A stretch of DNA of 17,543 bases from Paracoccaceae bacterium (GTDB taxonomy: Bacteria > Pseudomonadota > Alphaproteobacteria > Rhodobacterales > Rhodobacteraceae), in assembly GCA_011525185.1 (NCBI GenBank), contig WTIQ01000460.1, forward strand, positions 1-17,543, given 5' to 3'. Position numbers and translations under genes: made by a program. The stretch's first letter is position 1. Each line of letters starts with the position of its first letter. Under the pieces are notes generated by a model. That model was not told where the DNA came from. It worked only from the letters and a program-made list of their open reading frames with translations, and did not search any database. Shown in pieces: positions 8,852 to 16,632 of this stretch.

Positions 8852-9504
8852 TGCGCTCCTCTTATAGACCAGATCGCTTTACCGTTGCCATCGATGGGCC
8901 TGCCGCCTCTGGAAAAGGCACGCTCGCGCGCGGTATTGCGGAGACATTTGACTTTGCTCATCTGGATTCAGGACTTATTTATCGCGCCATTGGGGCCAAA
9001 ACACTTGAGGGTCAGGATGCCATCGTCGCAGCCCAAAATTTTGATGCCGAGGACACAAAGAGAGATGGTCTGCGTACATCTGCGGTCTCTCTTGCCGCCA
9101 GTGAAGTGGCCGCGATCCCAGAAGTGCGTGCCGTTTTGTTAGATTTTCAAAAGCAATTTGCACGCCGCTTGGGAGGCGCTATTTTAGATGGCCGCGATAT
9201 TGGCACTGTGATTTGTCCAGAGGCCGAGGTAAAACTCTATGTCACTGCGAGCGCCGAGACACGGGCCAAACGCCGCCTTTTGGAACTGCGTGAAACGAAC
9301 TCAGAGATCACCTACGAACAGGTGCTGGAGGATGTGAAAACCCGTGATGAGCGTGATGCAACACGCGCAAGCTCTCCATTAAGACCTGCGCATGATGCAA
9401 TTATGCTCGACACATCCGAACTAAGCATCGAAACTGCGCTAGAGTTGGCGCGCTCTCATGTGCGCGAGGCATTAGAGCGTCTCGATCAGGCCAAAGCAGA
9501 CTGA
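8851..9504 (+). CDS. cmk: Cytidylate kinase
   Basis: This 217-residue P-loop kinase phosphorylates CMP and dCMP with ATP, salvaging pyrimidine nucleotides. The nucleotide-binding loop is GPAASGKGT at 16-24. LDSGLIYRAIG at 38-48 is the CMP-binding segment of the family (usually LDSGAIYRA). DGRDIGT at 113-119 and the arginine-rich lid KTRDERDATR near 165 are also typical. Its ATG overlaps the aroA stop codon. aroA-cmk-rpsA is a widely conserved proteobacterial order. The length is normal, and nothing looks broken. Confidence 0.95.
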   Translation: MRSSYRPDRFTVAIDGPAASGKGTLARGIAETFDFAHLDSGLIYRAIGAKTLEGQDAIVAAQNFDAEDTKRDGLRTSAVSLAASEVAAIPEVRAVLLDFQKQFARRLGGAILDGRDIGTVICPEAEVKLYVTASAETRAKRRLLELRETNSEITYEQVLEDVKTRDERDATRASSPLRPAHDAIMLDTSELSIETALELARSHVREALERLDQAKAD

Positions 9505-9540
9505 TCATGTTCTGGCTTAAAGGGCTTGATTAATATGCAC

Positions 9541-9574
9541 AAAGCGCGTAGGAGCGCACGCGCACGGGCTTTTT
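9541..9574 (+). terminator. Possible imperfect terminator after cmk
   Basis: GCGCGT at 9544-9549 can pair with ACGCGC at 9558-9563 around an 8-base loop. An outer AAAGC (9541-9545) could instead pair with GCTTT near 9569-9573. A run of five T ends at 9574. The stem is short and interrupted, so this may only attenuate transcription into rpsA, or it may be part of the rpsA leader. Confidence 0.3.
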
Positions 9575-9593
9575 GGGCAGTCAACTAAGTAGC

Positions 9594-9674
9594 CAGTGCT
9601 AACGTTTAGCTGAAAGACCAGTGGACCCAACCACTCGGCCCGAATAACTGATATGTAAAGGACACTGAGACCAT
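9594..9674 (+). promoter_or_regulatory. rpsA leader with small hairpins and ribosome binding site
   Basis: Upstream of rpsA, GCTAA (9598-9602) can pair with TTAGC (9606-9610). CCAGTGG (9618-9624) can pair with CCACT(c)GG (9631-9638) with one bulged base. AAAGGA at 9657-9662 is the likely ribosome binding site, about 12 bases before the ATG. In E. coli the rpsA translation initiation region is folded and S1 represses its own synthesis there. A similar role here is inference. Confidence 0.4.
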
Positions 9675-11354
9675 ATGGCTCAAAATGCATCTATGGAGGA
9701 ATTCGAAGCCCTCCTAAATGAAAGCTTCGAAATGGACACCCCCACCGAAGGATCAGTTGTAAAAGGTACCGTGCTCGCCATTGAGGCCGGTCAAGCGATC
9801 ATCGACGTGGGTTACAAAATGGAAGGTCGTGTTGACCTTAAAGAATTTGCGAACCCAGGCGAAGCTCCCGAGGTCGCAGTGGGTGACGCCGTAGAAGTGT
9901 ATCTCCGCCAAGTCGAAAGCTCAAAAGGCGAAGCTGTTATCAGCCGTGAAATGGCGCGTCGTGAAGAAGCTTGGGATCGTCTCGAAAAATCATATGCCGA
10001 TGATGCACGTGTTGACGGTGCAATCTTTGGCCGCGTCAAAGGCGGATTTACGGTTGACCTTGGTGGTGCCGTTGCCTTTTTGCCAGGATCACAAGTGGAT
10101 GTGCGCCCCGTGCGCGATGCGGGCCCATTGATGGGAATGAAGCAACCTTTCCAAATCCTCAAAATGGACCGCCGCCGTGGCAACATCGTTGTCTCACGTC
10201 GTGCCATCCTTGAAGAAAGCCGCGCAGAACAGCGTGCAGAAGTGATCGGAAACCTTGCAGAGGGCATGTCCGTTGACGGTGTTGTGAAAAACATCACTGA
10301 ATACGGTGCCTTTGTAGACCTTGGTGGTGTCGATGGCCTGTTGCACGTCACGGATATGGCATGGCGCCGGATCAATCACCCATCAGAGATACTCACCATT
10401 GGTGAAACAATCAATGTGCAAGTGATCAAAATCAACAAAGAAACCCATCGCATCAGTCTTGGCATGAAACAGTTGCAAGACGACCCATGGGATAAGGTCG
10501 CAACGACATATACATTGGACTCGGTCCACACGGGCGTTGTGACAAATATCACTGATTACGGTGCTTTTGTTGAATTAGAGGCAGGTGTTGAGGGACTTGT
10601 TCACGTCTCTGAAATGTCATGGACTAAGAAGAACGTACATCCTGGTAAAATCGTATCAACGAGCCAAGAAGTCGAAGTCATGGTCCTTGAGATCGATGAC
10701 GCGAAACGCCGTGTCTCTCTGGGTCTCAAGCAAACCCAGCGTAATCCTTGGGAAGTCTTTGCAGAGACACATCCAGAAGGAAAACAAGTCGAAGGCGAGG
10801 TCAAAAACATCACCGAATTCGGTCTGTTCATCGGATTGGAAGGCGACATCGATGGCATGGTCCATCTCAGCGACCTCTCTTGGGATGAGCGCGGAGAGGA
10901 CGCGATCCAAAACTACCGCAAAGGCGATGTTGTACAGGCCGTTGTGTCGGAAGTGGACGTTGAGAAAGAGCGCATCAGCCTTTCAATCAAAGCAATGGGC
11001 AACGACTCCTTTGCAGAAGCAACTGGTGGCATCAAGCGCGGCTCCATTGTAACTGTTGAAGTGACCTCTATCGAAGATGGCGGTATCGAAGTGGAATATG
11101 AGGGGACCAAATCCTTTATTCGTCGCTCTGATCTCAGCCGTGATCGTGCCGAGCAACGCCCAGAGCGTTTCTCCGTTGGCGATAAGGTCGACGTGCGGAT
11201 TACGAACATTGATACGAAAACCCGTAAATTGGGTCTGTCGATCAAAGCGCGTGAAATTGCAGAAGAGAAGGAAGCCGTGGAACAATACGGATCTTCCGAT
11301 AGCGGTGCATCTCTCGGTGATATCCTTGGCGCTGCGCTTAAGCGTGACGAGTAA
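9675..11354 (+). CDS. rpsA: 30S ribosomal protein S1
   Basis: This 559-residue ribosomal protein binds mRNA leaders and helps the 30S subunit start translation. Six S1 (OB-fold) repeats can be placed at about residues 24-91, 109-177, 195-265, 282-352, 369-439 and 454-525. The first two are the divergent ribosome-binding repeats. Repeats 3-5 show the core NITEYGAFVDLGG, NITDYGAFVEL and NITEFGLFIGLEG. Repeat 6 is more degenerate (SIEDGGIEVEYEG). The C-terminal tail after 525 is acidic and ends in GDILGAALKRDE. Length matches the usual proteobacterial S1. The gene is flanked by a structured leader and a strong terminator, so it can be expressed as its own unit. Confidence 0.97.
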   Translation: MAQNASMEEFEALLNESFEMDTPTEGSVVKGTVLAIEAGQAIIDVGYKMEGRVDLKEFANPGEAPEVAVGDAVEVYLRQVESSKGEAVISREMARREEAWDRLEKSYADDARVDGAIFGRVKGGFTVDLGGAVAFLPGSQVDVRPVRDAGPLMGMKQPFQILKMDRRRGNIVVSRRAILEESRAEQRAEVIGNLAEGMSVDGVVKNITEYGAFVDLGGVDGLLHVTDMAWRRINHPSEILTIGETINVQVIKINKETHRISLGMKQLQDDPWDKVATTYTLDSVHTGVVTNITDYGAFVELEAGVEGLVHVSEMSWTKKNVHPGKIVSTSQEVEVMVLEIDDAKRRVSLGLKQTQRNPWEVFAETHPEGKQVEGEVKNITEFGLFIGLEGDIDGMVHLSDLSWDERGEDAIQNYRKGDVVQAVVSEVDVEKERISLSIKAMGNDSFAEATGGIKRGSIVTVEVTSIEDGGIEVEYEGTKSFIRRSDLSRDRAEQRPERFSVGDKVDVRITNIDTKTRKLGLSIKAREIAEEKEAVEQYGSSDSGASLGDILGAALKRDE

Positions 11355-11396
11355 TAATCTCGGCGCCTCATTTGGGCGCTAGATGATTCGAAAATG

Positions 11397-11430
11397 AAGA
11401 CAGCAGATCGCATAATCTGCTGTCTTTTTT
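11397..11430 (+). terminator. Rho-independent terminator of rpsA
   Basis: AAGACAGCAGAT (11397-11408) and ATCTGCTGTCTT (11415-11426) form a perfect 12-bp stem around the 6-base loop CGCATA. The stem runs into six T (11425-11430), then ATTTTG. It begins 42 bases after the rpsA stop codon and separates rpsA from the ihfB unit. This is the clearest terminator in the window. Confidence 0.93.
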
Positions 11431-11513
11431 ATTTTGTCTTAGATTTTCACAATCACATCAGCTAATTATTGCTGGTTTAAACGTAAAATATCTTCTGGCT
11501 CTAAAAGTAAGAG

Positions 11514-11570
11514 TTTCAAAATTCGGATCACTTTCCTATAGTTAGGTAGTTGAATTGTATGTGCAGGGGG
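11514..11570 (+). promoter_or_regulatory. Candidate sigma-70-type promoter and ribosome binding site of ihfB
   Basis: A -35-like TTTCAA (11514-11519) and a -10-like TATAGT (11537-11542) are separated by 17 bases. They lie downstream of the rpsA terminator and about 33 bases before the ihfB ATG. AGGGGG at 11565-11570 is the likely ribosome binding site, 4 bases from the start codon. The boxes are assigned by eye only. Confidence 0.55.
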
Positions 11571-11574
11571 TGAC

Positions 11575-11859
11575 ATGATCCGCTCGGAACTGATCCAGAT
11601 TATTGCAGAGGAAAACCCTCATTTATTCCAGAGGGACGTGGAACGTATTGTAAACACCGTATTTGAAGAAATTACAAAAGCTATGGAAAACGGCGAAAGA
11701 GTGGAGTTGCGCGGGTTTGGCGCATTTTCTGTTAAGCAGCGCGACGCGCGAGTGGGGCGCAACCCGCGGACGGGTGAAGCTGTACAGGTTGAGGCGAAAA
11801 ACGTTCCTTTTTTTAAGACCGGAAAACTGCTCAGAGATCGCTTAAACGGAAAAGCCTAG
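11575..11859 (+). CDS. ihfB: Integration host factor subunit beta
   Basis: This 94-residue DNA-bending protein pairs with IhfA to make integration host factor, a nucleoid protein that acts in transcription, recombination and replication. The fold is two N-terminal helices followed by a beta arm. The signature GFGAFSVKQRDARVGRNPRTGE spans about residues 47-68, and Pro64 at the arm tip is the residue that intercalates into bent DNA. Starting residues MIRSELIQ match IhfB rather than IhfA or HU. The rpsA-ihfB order is conserved in proteobacteria. The lapA ATG follows the ihfB stop codon directly. Confidence 0.95.
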   Translation: MIRSELIQIIAEENPHLFQRDVERIVNTVFEEITKAMENGERVELRGFGAFSVKQRDARVGRNPRTGEAVQVEAKNVPFFKTGKLLRDRLNGKA

Positions 11860-12210
11860 ATGTTACGTTATATCAACTATGCCTTTTACGCAGCTTTGGT
11901 GATCGTTTTAGTTCTGGTGGCTCTGGCAAATCGGGGCACGACAGAACTTCGGCTGTTACCCAATGAGCTTAGCTTTTTTGGACTGAACCTTTCAATCGAG
12001 CTCCCCGTTTTTGTTGTATTTTTTGGCGGTGTTGTCTTTGGCGTTTTGATCGGCTTTTGCTGGGAGTGGTTACGGGAACACAAACATCGCGCAGAAGTCT
12101 CACGTAAAAGTAGGGCGCTGCGCCGCACAGAGCGGGAGTTGGCCAAGATAAAAGGAGAAAAATATGCAGGTCAAGACGACGTGCTTTCGCTCCTTGATGA
12201 GGCTGGCTAG
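11860..12210 (+). CDS. LapA domain-containing inner membrane protein (DUF1049)
   Basis: This 116-residue protein has two membrane segments, at about residues 4-24 (INYAFYAALVIVLVLVALAN) and 48-71, and a short linker with RGTTELRLLP between them, the usual layout of the LapA/YciS family. The C-terminal 40 residues are charged and likely form a cytoplasmic helix or coiled coil (RKSRALRRTERELAKIK). In E. coli, LapA (YciS) works with LapB in controlling lipopolysaccharide synthesis. No lapB is seen next to it, so the same role here is inferred only from the family. The gene starts at the base after the ihfB stop codon and ends 6 bases before trpF, so it is in the same transcript. Confidence 0.82.
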   Translation: MLRYINYAFYAALVIVLVLVALANRGTTELRLLPNELSFFGLNLSIELPVFVVFFGGVVFGVLIGFCWEWLREHKHRAEVSRKSRALRRTERELAKIKGEKYAGQDDVLSLLDEAG

Positions 12211-12216
12211 TCACAC

Positions 12217-12861
12217 ATGCCCCCAGTAAACGTTAAGATTTGCGGCCTGACTACTGTGGAGGCCGTTCAAGACACAGTGGCTGCGGGAGCGGACTACATC
12301 GGCTTGGTGTTCTTTCCTAAATCTCCAAGAAATTTGGACTTTGACACAGCCCAAAGATTGGCACAACAAGTCCCCTCTCATGTGAAGACCGTCGCGTTAA
12401 TGGTAAACCCAAGCGACGATTTCTTGCGCGAGCTTCTGGAGCATGTCGATGTTGACATTTTACAGTTGCAGGGGAGCGAGTCAGCGGAACGGGTGCGTGA
12501 GATTAAAGAATTAAGCGGCAAACCCGTGATAAAAGCGCTTGGTGTCTCGAGCCAAGATGACTTAGCAACATTGGAAAGCTATAAAGGGCTTACAGATCAG
12601 ATCCTTTTGGATGCGAAGGCCCCCAAAGATGCGGACCGGCCAGGCGGCAATGGGGCATCATTTGATTGGTCTTTACTGACCGACACCTCGATAGATGTCC
12701 CTTGGATGCTTGCTGGGGGTCTGACGATCGAGAATGTAAAAGAGGCCATAACTGTCTCTCATGCGCGCCAAGTAGATGTCTCAAGCGCAGTTGAAAGCGC
12801 ACCCGGTGTAAAAGACAAAGAGAAGGTACGCGCCTTCATCGCTGCGGCAAAATCCGTTTAG
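12217..12861 (+). CDS. trpF: Phosphoribosylanthranilate isomerase
   Basis: This 214-residue TIM-barrel enzyme converts N-(5-phosphoribosyl)anthranilate to CdRP in tryptophan synthesis. The catalytic Cys9 sits in KICGLT, and the catalytic Asp132 in ILLDAKAP. The C-terminal phosphate-binding loops are LAGGLT at 165-170 and DVSSAVES at 187-194. FFPKSPRNL near 32-40 is also a family marker. It is a stand-alone TrpF, not fused to TrpC as in E. coli. It follows the LapA-like gene after 6 bases and is followed, after 160 bp without a gene, by trpB. Confidence 0.95.
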   Translation: MPPVNVKICGLTTVEAVQDTVAAGADYIGLVFFPKSPRNLDFDTAQRLAQQVPSHVKTVALMVNPSDDFLRELLEHVDVDILQLQGSESAERVREIKELSGKPVIKALGVSSQDDLATLESYKGLTDQILLDAKAPKDADRPGGNGASFDWSLLTDTSIDVPWMLAGGLTIENVKEAITVSHARQVDVSSAVESAPGVKDKEKVRAFIAAAKSV

Positions 12862-13021
12862 GACATCTTCAGCCAAAGCGGACAAGAATGAGCGCGTGAG
12901 TCAATCCGACTAGATGTGCCGCGCCCTCATGCGTCACAATAGACTGCTCTGTCGCCTTTACCTTGCCCACCAACACAGCTACATCAATAATAAAAGCGCT
13001 TTGCACGAGGGAACCCGAACA

Positions 13022-14254
13022 ATGGCAAATGATCTCTTTAACAGCTTTATGACTGGACCAGATGACAAGGGACGGTTTGGACAGTTTGGTGGACGCTTTG
13101 TCTCTGAAACGCTGATGCCGCTGATCCTAGAATTGGAAAAGCAATATGAGATTGCCAAAACGGATGCGAGCTTTTGGGCCGAAATGGATGAGCTTTGGAC
13201 CCATTACGTTGGACGCCCCAGCCCGCTTTATTTTGCAGAGCGCCTGACAGAACACCTAGGTGGTGCGAAAATCTATATGAAGCGCGACGAGTTGAACCAT
13301 ACAGGCGCTCATAAGATCAACAATGTGCTGGGCCAGATCATTCTCGCGCGGCGCATGGGCAAAAGCCGCATCATCGCCGAAACTGGTGCAGGACAACACG
13401 GTGTGGCAACTGCAACGGTTTGCGCAAAGTTTGGACTGAAATGTGTCGTTTACATGGGCGCACATGATGTGGAACGTCAGGCTCCCAACGTCTTTCGCAT
13501 GCGTCTTTTGGGGGCAGAGATTGTCCCTGTCACCTCTGGACGCGGCACACTCAAGGACGCGATGAATGATGCCTTACGGGATTGGGTGACCAACGTGCGT
13601 GACACCTTTTACTGCATTGGAACAGTTGCAGGCCCGCATCCCTACCCCGCGATGGTCCGCGATTTTCAATCGATCATCGGAAAAGAAGTGAAAGAACAAA
13701 TGACAGCCGCAGAAGGTCGTTATCCTGACACTGTCATTGCCGCAATTGGTGGGGGATCAAATGCGATGGGTCTCTTTTATCCGTTTTTGGACGACAAAGC
13801 GGTCTCAATCATCGGTGTCGAAGCAGGCGGCAAAGGGGTGAACGAAAAAATGGAACATTGCGCTTCGCTCACGGGTGGCCAGCCTGGCGTATTGCATGGC
13901 AATCGCACCTATCTTCTGCAGGATAATGACGGGCAAATCTTGGAAGGTTTCTCCATTTCTGCGGGTCTGGATTATCCAGGTATCGGACCAGAACACGCAT
14001 GGCTGCATGACATCGGTCGGGCACAATATGTCTCCATCACGGATGTTGAGGCGCTCGAAGCCTTTCAACTCAGCTGTAAATTAGAGGGCATTATTCCCGC
14101 GCTAGAACCCAGCCATGCGCTTGCCCATGTGATGAAAATTGCACCCGATCTGCCAAAAGATCACATTCTGTGCATGAACATGTGTGGTCGCGGTGATAAA
14201 GATATTTTCACAGTGGCCAAACATTTGAATTTCGAGATGGGCGAGTTTGCGTGA
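13022..14254 (+). CDS. trpB: Tryptophan synthase beta chain
   Basis: This 410-residue PLP enzyme condenses indole with serine to make tryptophan, normally in complex with TrpA. The PLP lysine is Lys98 in HTGAHKINN (93-101). The catalytic Glu120 begins ETGAGQHGVAT, and the phosphate loop GGGSNA lies at 243-248. N-terminal GRFGQFGGRFVSETLM (17-32) is typical of TrpB1. I chose ATG 13022, with GAGGGA 9 bases upstream, over an in-frame ATG at 12914 that would add 36 residues not found in the family. The 160-bp gap after trpF has no run of Trp codons that would suggest an attenuator. trpA is not downstream. Confidence 0.96.
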   Translation: MANDLFNSFMTGPDDKGRFGQFGGRFVSETLMPLILELEKQYEIAKTDASFWAEMDELWTHYVGRPSPLYFAERLTEHLGGAKIYMKRDELNHTGAHKINNVLGQIILARRMGKSRIIAETGAGQHGVATATVCAKFGLKCVVYMGAHDVERQAPNVFRMRLLGAEIVPVTSGRGTLKDAMNDALRDWVTNVRDTFYCIGTVAGPHPYPAMVRDFQSIIGKEVKEQMTAAEGRYPDTVIAAIGGGSNAMGLFYPFLDDKAVSIIGVEAGGKGVNEKMEHCASLTGGQPGVLHGNRTYLLQDNDGQILEGFSISAGLDYPGIGPEHAWLHDIGRAQYVSITDVEALEAFQLSCKLEGIIPALEPSHALAHVMKIAPDLPKDHILCMNMCGRGDKDIFTVAKHLNFEMGEFA

Positions 14255-14465
14255 GGTAAGAGACGGGTTCTCAAGTCAAAACGCATCCCTGAATTTAGGC
14301 ACAGCGATCTATCGCTCCGATCTCAGCAAAGCAAGACGGTTGCACAACACATTTGCCATTTAGAAAAGAGGGCCGCGGCTGCTTGGGTAGGTGCGCGCAT
14401 GCGGTAACGGAGCCTTTTAGAATTCCCAGCAACGCCCATATATTTCAATACGTTGAGACAGTGAA

Positions 14466-14513
14466 CGCGCCTGCCGAGGGGCAGGCAGGCGCGGCCCGGT
14501 GGTGCCCACCGGG
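14466..14513. repeat. GC-rich double hairpin
   Basis: CGCGCCTGCC (14466-14475) pairs perfectly with GGCAGGCGCG (14484-14493) over 10 bp with an 8-base loop. In another register GCCTGCC (14469-14475) pairs with GGCAGGC (14480-14486) around GAGG. One base later, CCCGGTGG (14495-14502) pairs with CCACCGGG (14506-14513) around TGC. The two stems are almost pure GC inside AT-rich flanks. TTTTT follows seven bases after the second stem (14521-14525), so termination is possible but not typical. It could also be a dispersed intergenic palindrome or part of a small RNA. Confidence 0.75.
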
Positions 14514-14628
14514 TGAGATGTTTTTGCTATTATCGTCAATCATGCAGAGGTCTTTGAAACGCAAAACATTTCAGTGTTATGAGGGACTTTCAGCATTTCT
14601 TTATCCATAATTCGGGCTATAATGCCAA

Positions 14629-14642
14629 CGGTCTTCAGACCG
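14629..14642 (-). terminator. Hairpin just after the bestrophin gene
   Basis: CGGTCT (14629-14634) and AGACCG (14637-14642) are perfect inverted repeats only a few bases past the stop codon of the minus-strand gene. In the minus direction it is followed by TTGGCATTAT, not a clean T-run. It may be a weak terminator or a 3'-end stabilising stem. Confidence 0.35.
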
Positions 14643-14646
14643 CGGA

Positions 14647-15546
14647 TCACGCCAAAACATAACCATCGGGCTTAATGGGTGGTTTCACAGAGCGATTTGT
14701 TGCAGAAAGAATTGAATTTTCCGCAATTCTATGAAGCGCTGCGAGAGGAATTGCATTTTCGCTATCACTAAAAGGAGCCTCTAAGTCATTGGTTACCGCT
14801 TGCAGGCCAAAAAATACGTAAGCGGCGGTTGCCTCAACCAAAACGCTGTAAAAAACTGGAAAGTTCAACAAAGCAAAGGGTAAAATCAGGCAATATAAAT
14901 ACGTCGTTCGTTGAACCAACAAAGAATAGACAAAGGGAAGAGGCGTATTTCGAATACGTTCATTGCCAGCTTGAGCCAGCGCAAGGCGTCCCAAAGTTTG
15001 CCCCATAGCCAAAGCCCCATACCGATCCGTCACGCCTTCTTCGGCTTTCAATCGATCAGCCGCTTTCATAAGAGAAATAGTAGCCGGCTCTGCCCCAGAG
15101 GCGAGCTGCTGATACTCCTCTTGCGAACACCACTCTTGAGGGTACTCGCTCACCCAAGACCCCTTAAGCTGCGTTGCATGAAAATAAAGAAACAAGATGA
15201 TATAGCGCAAAATGGAGTCACAATGCTCTTCATTGGGCACATGAATGCGCGTCTCGATTGCAAACGCGCGTACATCTGCAATGATTGCGCCCCAAAGTTT
15301 GCGCGCCTCCCACCATCGCTCATACGCTGCGTTATTTTGAAATCCCAAAAACAGCGATAATGCAACTCCGAACACACTGACACCTGCGAGTGACACTGCA
15401 GAGATCGCAAAGAGGTTGTGCGCGATTAAGTTGATCACACCAGCGAGGAGAGCAAATAGAATAATTTTCGGCCATATTGTCCTTATGACCGACCCTTTTA
15501 GAATGAAAAACAACTGAGAAGAATTGGGCTGTTGACGGATTATCAA
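14647..15546 (-). CDS. Bestrophin family membrane protein
   Basis: This 299-residue integral membrane protein belongs to the bestrophin/UPF0187 family (E. coli YneE relatives), which form pentameric anion or cation channels. Membrane segments appear at about residues 24-46 and 48-69, and again at about 200-228 and 230-250. The conserved segment NNAAYERWWEARKLWG at 71-86 follows the second helix, as in the family. The N-terminus IIRQQPNSSQLFFILKGSV aligns with the family beginning only if translation starts at the TTG at 15546; no ATG gives a full-length product. No strong ribosome binding site is seen before it. The gene has the same direction as the M19 gene 105 bp upstream, with an AT-rich gap between them. 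Ion selectivity cannot be told from the sequence. Confidence 0.88.
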   Translation of the reverse strand: MIIRQQPNSSQLFFILKGSVIRTIWPKIILFALLAGVINLIAHNLFAISAVSLAGVSVFGVALSLFLGFQNNAAYERWWEARKLWGAIIADVRAFAIETRIHVPNEEHCDSILRYIILFLYFHATQLKGSWVSEYPQEWCSQEEYQQLASGAEPATISLMKAADRLKAEEGVTDRYGALAMGQTLGRLALAQAGNERIRNTPLPFVYSLLVQRTTYLYCLILPFALLNFPVFYSVLVEATAAYVFFGLQAVTNDLEAPFSDSENAIPLAALHRIAENSILSATNRSVKPPIKPDGYVLA

Positions 15547-15651
15547 GGATAGGTCTCACTTTTGTGCTCGAAAAACGTGCTTGGTTAAATATTCCAAAAC
15601 GGAGTTCTTTTAATAAGATATAGTAGAGCGAAAAGATTTTATGAAAAACCT

Positions 15652-16632
15652 TTACCCCGACGCGCTTGGGACAAAATTATCACGGTAAAACCGATACCAA
15701 TTTTCCCCCATGATTGCAGCGGTTTCCTCCTCTGAGAAACCAATCGCACGCAGTCCTGTCTTGATATTGCCAAAGTCGCGGTTGTCTTGAAACCACGCAG
15801 GCATATCAGGAAACCCAGGGAGACTGGCCGAGCCTTCTCCGTAATCAATTTCCTTGCTCCATCGCCCGACACGCATCCATTCGACCACAGTGTCGGGTTG
15901 ATCCTGACAGAGATCGGATCCAAGTCCGAGACTTGAAACACCATAAAGCTCCGCTGCGCGCGCAACCATTTCGCAAAAGCTCTCCAAGGTGCATTCACTT
16001 TTGTCTTTGAGGTGGTGCGGATAGAGAGAAAAGCCGATCATCCCTCCGGCCTCTGTTACTGCCTTGACAACCTCGTGCCGCTTATTGCGCAAAGCAGGTT
16101 GCCATTCGTGCAAATTTGCATGTGTTATGGCGATTGGACGCTCTGAGATAGAGGCTGCCTCAATCGTTGAACGATCAGCGGAGTGGCTCATATCCACCAC
16201 CAAGCCCACGCGGTTCATTTCTTTGATCACTTGCCGTCCCATACGGGTTATGCCGCTATCTTCGGCCTCATAGCATCCTGTGGCCAGAAGTGACTGGTTG
16301 TTGTAGGTAAGCTGCATAAAGCGTGCGCCAAGCGTATGGACGATTTCTACAAGGCCAATATCGTCCTCAATTGGGCTCGGGTTTTGGAATCCAAAAAAAA
16401 TCGCAGTACGCCCAGTTGAACGCGCCGTATCGATATCTTCAGCTTTTAGCCCTTTCATAATGAGATCAGGGTATTCTTCGAACCAACTGTTCCATTTTTC
16501 GAAATTCAGAACGGTTTCACGAAAATTCTCATGATAGGCAATCGTAACGTGGACTGCATCCACACCGCCCTCGCGCATCTGCGTGAAAATTTTGGAGGAC
16601 CAATTGGCGTATTGTAAGTTGTCGATGAGCAT
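15652..16632 (-). CDS. M19 (membrane dipeptidase) family protein with altered metal site
   Basis: This 326-residue TIM-barrel protein belongs to peptidase family M19, the renal dipeptidase family of the amidohydrolase superfamily. Typical segments are LGARFMQLTYNNQSLLATG (101-119), EMNRVGLVVDMSH (138-150), ITHAN (169-173) and GLGSDLCQD (236-244). His150, His171 and Asp240 correspond to known ligands or catalytic residues of the family. The N-terminal His-x-Asp pair is missing: the usual DGHND reads DNLQY at residues 4-8. The bridging Glu, usually in EGGH, is replaced near GFQNPSP (81-87). A normal two-zinc site is therefore unlikely. No signal peptide or lipobox is visible, so it is probably cytoplasmic. 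ATG 16632 is used, with only a weak ribosome binding site. Its substrate is unknown; dipeptidase activity should not be assumed. Confidence 0.85.
   Translation of the reverse strand: MLIDNLQYANWSSKIFTQMREGGVDAVHVTIAYHENFRETVLNFEKWNSWFEEYPDLIMKGLKAEDIDTARSTGRTAIFFGFQNPSPIEDDIGLVEIVHTLGARFMQLTYNNQSLLATGCYEAEDSGITRMGRQVIKEMNRVGLVVDMSHSADRSTIEAASISERPIAITHANLHEWQPALRNKRHEVVKAVTEAGGMIGFSLYPHHLKDKSECTLESFCEMVARAAELYGVSSLGLGSDLCQDQPDTVVEWMRVGRWSKEIDYGEGSASLPGFPDMPAWFQDNRDFGNIKTGLRAIGFSEEETAAIMGENWYRFYRDNFVPSASG

Larger units (their letters stand above)
14255..14646. other. Intergenic region without a confident gene
   Basis: This 392-bp stretch lies between trpB and the convergent bestrophin gene. 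AGCGA (14303-14307) and TCGCT (14312-14316) form a small inverted repeat after trpB but lack a T-run, so I do not call it a terminator. An 85-codon open frame (14353-14610, plus) has no protein-like composition or known motif and runs through the GC-rich hairpins, so it is not called. The only strong structure is the double hairpin at 14466-14513. Confidence 0.7.

Noticed and set aside
12914..13021. 36-residue N-terminal extension of TrpB
   Set aside because: It does not fit the family, and ATG 13022 has a good ribosome binding site.
12862..13021. Possible trp attenuator between trpF and trpB
   Set aside because: No short leader frame with Trp codons and no terminator-like stem with a T-run is seen.
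14353..14610. 85-codon plus-strand open frame after trpB
   Set aside because: It has no recognisable motif, its second half translates the GC-rich hairpins, and no good ribosome binding site precedes it.
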